From Microcaldota archaeon (GTDB lineage: Archaea; Micrarchaeota; Micrarchaeia; Micrarchaeales; Micrarchaeaceae): 18,309 nucleotides of DNA. Of the stretch, positions 16,630 to 18,309 are shown one piece after another. Positions within the stretch are counted from its first letter, which is position 1. The number at the start of each line of letters is the position of its first letter. Both the position numbers and the translations under genes were made by a program. Location of the stretch: contig JAJYVI010000007.1 of the NCBI GenBank assembly GCA_021792115.1, positions 1-18,309 of the forward strand. Reading direction: 5' to 3'. The notes under the pieces are model-generated. The model did not search any database, was not told where the DNA came from, and saw only the letters and a program-made list of their open reading frames with translations.

Positions 16630-16791
16630 ATGATAAAATTAAATCCAAGCTACAAATATCCTCTATTTTTTATAGGCCTATTAGTTATAATATCTGCAGG
16701 GTTCATCTACAAATTTATGAATAATATAGATATTAGTGCAATCACTGCAACTAGCGGATTTATAATATTTATTGCCTCAATAGTGTTATAA
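16630..16791 (+). CDS. Small two-helix membrane protein after sdhC
   Basis: An open frame of 53 residues, from an ATG at 16630 to TAA at 16791, lies 33 bases after sdhC. It begins MIKLNPSYKYP, followed by two hydrophobic segments (about residues 11-29 and 37-53) joined by a short loop with MNNIDIS. The protein ends inside the second segment. GGT sits four bases before the ATG, as in sdhA. The sequence resembles no protein I know. Position after sdhABC on the same strand suggests a small accessory subunit or assembly factor of the SDH complex. It could also be a chance frame, but two clean hydrophobic helices make that less likely. Confidence in translation is moderate; confidence in function is low. 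Confidence 0.5.
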   Translation: MIKLNPSYKYPLFFIGLLVIISAGFIYKFMNNIDISAITATSGFIIFIASIVL

Positions 16792-16804
16792 TATTTTTAT
16801 ATAT

Positions 16805-16817
16805 CTGCATGATGCAG
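16805..16817. terminator. Palindrome with flanking T/A tracts between convergent genes
   Basis: CTGCAT and ATGCAG flank one G (16805-16817), giving a 13-base near-perfect palindrome. T-rich sequence lies before it on the plus strand (16792-16799), and a T-rich tract lies on the minus strand just after the TBP stop. It sits in the 57-base gap between the convergent small membrane protein and TBP genes, so it may end both transcripts. Confidence 0.35.
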
Positions 16818-16848
16818 CAATAAATAAAATCCACTATAATCTATATCC

Positions 16849-17151
16849 TTATTTTTGGTGCTTATTTATAAGCTCAACAACTTGATAAATTGCCTTTCTA
16901 ACTTCGCCTATTGTTGCAGCTCCGGTGCATATAATTTTGCCATTCTTGAAAAGAAGAATTGCAGACTTTGGGTTGTATACTTTAAGGATTGCACCAGGGA
17001 ATTGCTCAGGCTCATAATCAATGTCATGAGACACCGCAGCAAGGTTGTATAAATCAAGTTCCCTACCCATATCAGTGCTTGCGACTATATTTACTACTTT
17101 ATATGTCGGCTTTAATATTTTAATCTTAGAATTTTTTGTCTCCTTGGCCAT
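16849..17151 (-). CDS. tbp: Single-repeat (half-length) TATA-binding protein
   Basis: General transcription factor TBP bends promoter DNA and recruits TFB and RNA polymerase. This gene encodes only 100 residues; archaeal TBPs are about 180-190 with two similar repeats. A lysine-rich tail (1-14) is followed by one full repeat: VVNIVASTDMGRELDL (N21 at the position that contacts the DNA centre), YEPEQFPG (F51) and AILLFKNGKIICTGA (F68, T76), ending in the long helix (81-98). F51 and F68 match the pair of Phe that wedge into DNA in each repeat. The stop at 16849 leaves only 57 bases before the next gene, so the second repeat is absent rather than frameshifted. The ATG has GTGA upstream and a TATA box at about 40 bases. 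It may act as a homodimer, or alongside a full TBP elsewhere. topoisomerase VI B lies upstream on the same strand. Confidence 0.88.
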   Translation of the reverse strand: MAKETKNSKIKILKPTYKVVNIVASTDMGRELDLYNLAAVSHDIDYEPEQFPGAILKVYNPKSAILLFKNGKIICTGAATIGEVRKAIYQVVELINKHQK

Positions 17152-17187
17152 CTAAATCACATATTTATTTATCATTCTTATTTATCC

Positions 17188-17196
17188 TTTTATATA
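17188..17196 (-). promoter_or_regulatory. TATA box of the single-repeat TBP gene
   Basis: On the minus strand this reads TATATAAAA, centred about 41 bases before the TBP ATG. Initiation about 25 bases downstream leaves a leader of about 15 bases with GTGAT (17156-17160). The rest of the spacer to the topoisomerase gene (17197-17326) shows no gene or clear structure beyond a five-base hairpin near 17263-17275. Confidence 0.55.
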
Positions 17197-17326
17197 GTTA
17201 AAGAGTAAGATTTTAATAACCTTTTGCTGAAATTACTCGCATCAAATATTACTCTAATATTGTTCTGTTGCAGAATGTATAACTGTAGTCTGCAAGCTTA
17301 TTTGTCTGTTTGTTAAACATTATGTT

Positions 17327-18309
17327 TTATTCATCCGCATGCTCAGATTGTGATTCCCTTTCATCAATTTTCTTTTTGTTATCTGTTCGCTTCTCCTCTT
17401 CATTTTCTTCTTCATCTTTTTTTAATATATTTTTATAGTGCTTTTCGACAAGCCTTGTTATATCTAATGAAATTTTATTGAAATCCTTGCCTGTTATTGA
17501 GCTAAGATCACCTGCGAGCTGTTTTGAGTATCTCATTATTGTTTTGTATTTGTTTGCTTCATAGTTTATTTGCTGCTTGCCTTTTATATATCTCTGTATG
17601 CCTCTTGCAGCTTCCATAAGCGCAAGCCGTATTTCTTCAATTATTTCATCATGTTTTGCAATTGACTCTTTTCCAACGCCTTCATAAGGAATATGCACTG
17701 AGGATACATTAACAAAAACACTGATTGGTTGAGTATCCATGTCCAATCCATATCTTTTCCAGTCTATGGTTTTTGCAGCAACTGTTATTGCACAGCTGCC
17801 AGAGTCAAATAGAAGAGGCACTCTATTTGCAAATCTTAATATATTTCCATTTAATTCATCATCATGCTGGATTCCTGAATTCCCTCCAAATGCAATTGCA
17901 GCTTCTACAATAAAAGGTATTCCTCCTTTAAATACTACTGGCTTCCTTTCAATCACATTCATATATTCGGGATTAATTATGTTTTCAATTGCTATTTTTA
18001 TTTGGCTCTCCCCTATTGGGATTATGGCGCTTGTATCTGGAAGCATCCATTTGATTTTTTTGAAATCAGCAATAAGTCGTTCTGCTTCATCCCATGTAAG
18101 CTTTCTAGGATCTTTGTCAAGGTCCACATTATTAATTTCTTTCAGCTTGTCTCTTGTGACTCTTGAAAATGCCTCTATAAGGAAAGTAGAAACTTTATTT
18201 GCTTTTGAGTATGCCGCATATTCAAGCAAATCATTTACAGATAAACCAAGCGGATGAGGTTTTACTATCTTCGGTTTTTCAGGTATACTGTTGACTGCTC
18301 TTAGAAACA
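17327..18309 (-). CDS. top6B: DNA topoisomerase VI subunit B, C-terminal part (5' end outside window)
   Basis: Subunit B of the type IIB topoisomerase that relaxes and decatenates DNA with subunit A. The frame is open to the window edge, so about 327 C-terminal residues are visible and the N-terminal ATPase (GHKL) domain is not. The visible part is the transducer domain: KPHPLGLS near the edge, GGIPFIVEAAIAFGG, RFANRVPLLFDSGSCAIT, DWKRYG, VNVSSVHIPYEGVGKESIA and ALMEAARGIQRYIKG. These are characteristic of archaeal Top6B. A TTG at 18229 is not the start because family sequence continues upstream. The last 30 residues form a very acidic and basic, probably disordered tail (EEENEEEKR and onward). 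The gene encoding subunit A is not in the window. TBP follows 175 bases downstream with its own promoter. Confidence 0.94.
   Translation of the reverse strand, partial: FLRAVNSIPEKPKIVKPHPLGLSVNDLLEYAAYSKANKVSTFLIEAFSRVTRDKLKEINNVDLDKDPRKLTWDEAERLIADFKKIKWMLPDTSAIIPIGESQIKIAIENIINPEYMNVIERKPVVFKGGIPFIVEAAIAFGGNSGIQHDDELNGNILRFANRVPLLFDSGSCAITVAAKTIDWKRYGLDMDTQPISVFVNVSSVHIPYEGVGKESIAKHDEIIEEIRLALMEAARGIQRYIKGKQQINYEANKYKTIMRYSKQLAGDLSSITGKDFNKISLDITRLVEKHYKNILKKDEEENEEEKRTDNKKKIDERESQSEHADE

Noticed and set aside
16792..17326. A frameshifted or split second TBP repeat beside the tbp gene
   Set aside because: The 57 bases downstream are too short, and the 175 bases upstream hold the promoter and many stops, with no TBP-like motif.
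17739..18257. 172-residue plus-strand ORF
   Set aside because: It lies fully antisense to the clearly conserved top6B frame and has no recognisable motif or RBS.
1..18309. CRISPR array, insertion sequence, integrase or toxin-antitoxin locus
   Set aside because: No spaced repeats, transposase or recombinase motifs, or terminal inverted repeats were found on either strand.

Overview
The window is from an archaeal chromosome of low GC content (roughly one third by eye). Archaeal-type markers are a SecY C-terminus, an STT3/AglB-type oligosaccharyltransferase, an archaeal-type leucyl-tRNA synthetase, a Hel308 helicase, TruD, a TATA-binding protein and topoisomerase VI subunit B. Upstream regions carry TATA boxes, and ribosome binding sites follow a GGTGA pattern about four bases before the start. 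Tight packing, short genes and a very small TBP suggest a reduced-genome lineage such as the DPANN/ARMAN group, but this is inference and no lineage marker such as 16S rRNA is present.

Layout. Positions 1-3149 (+) hold the SecY C-terminus followed by a large membrane oligosaccharyltransferase with an unusual N-terminal coiled coil, a secretion and N-glycosylation pair. Positions 3400-4678 (+) hold two unrecognised helical proteins. Positions 4735-5355 (-) hold an Fe/Mn superoxide dismutase, divergent from a translation and DNA-repair block at 5573-12385 (+): leuS, an acylphosphatase starting at the base after its stop, hel308 and truD. Positions 12510-16791 (+) hold an RNase Z-like metallo-beta-lactamase protein with a near-leaderless promoter, then sdhA, sdhB, the SDH membrane anchor and a previously uncalled 53-residue two-helix membrane protein. 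Positions 16849-18309 (-) hold a one-repeat TATA-binding protein and the C-terminal part of topoisomerase VI subunit B, which runs off the window.

The most striking item is the TBP. It is a complete 100-codon gene with its own promoter, RBS, start and stop, but encodes only one of the two repeats that form the saddle of known general-factor TBPs. If it is the cell's working TBP it would probably act as a homodimer, resembling the proposed pre-duplication ancestor. Second, hel308 has no ATG, GTG or TTG upstream of its conserved N-terminal Q-motif region, yet an ATA codon sits at exactly the RBS spacing used by its neighbours. The SDH module, with a CHS-x-R-x(3)-GG type anchor, implies respiratory electron transfer from succinate.

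No tRNA, rRNA, CRISPR array, insertion sequence or integrase was seen. No gene-free stretch exceeds 300 bases; the longest, 3150-3399, holds a promoter candidate and T-rich tracts.
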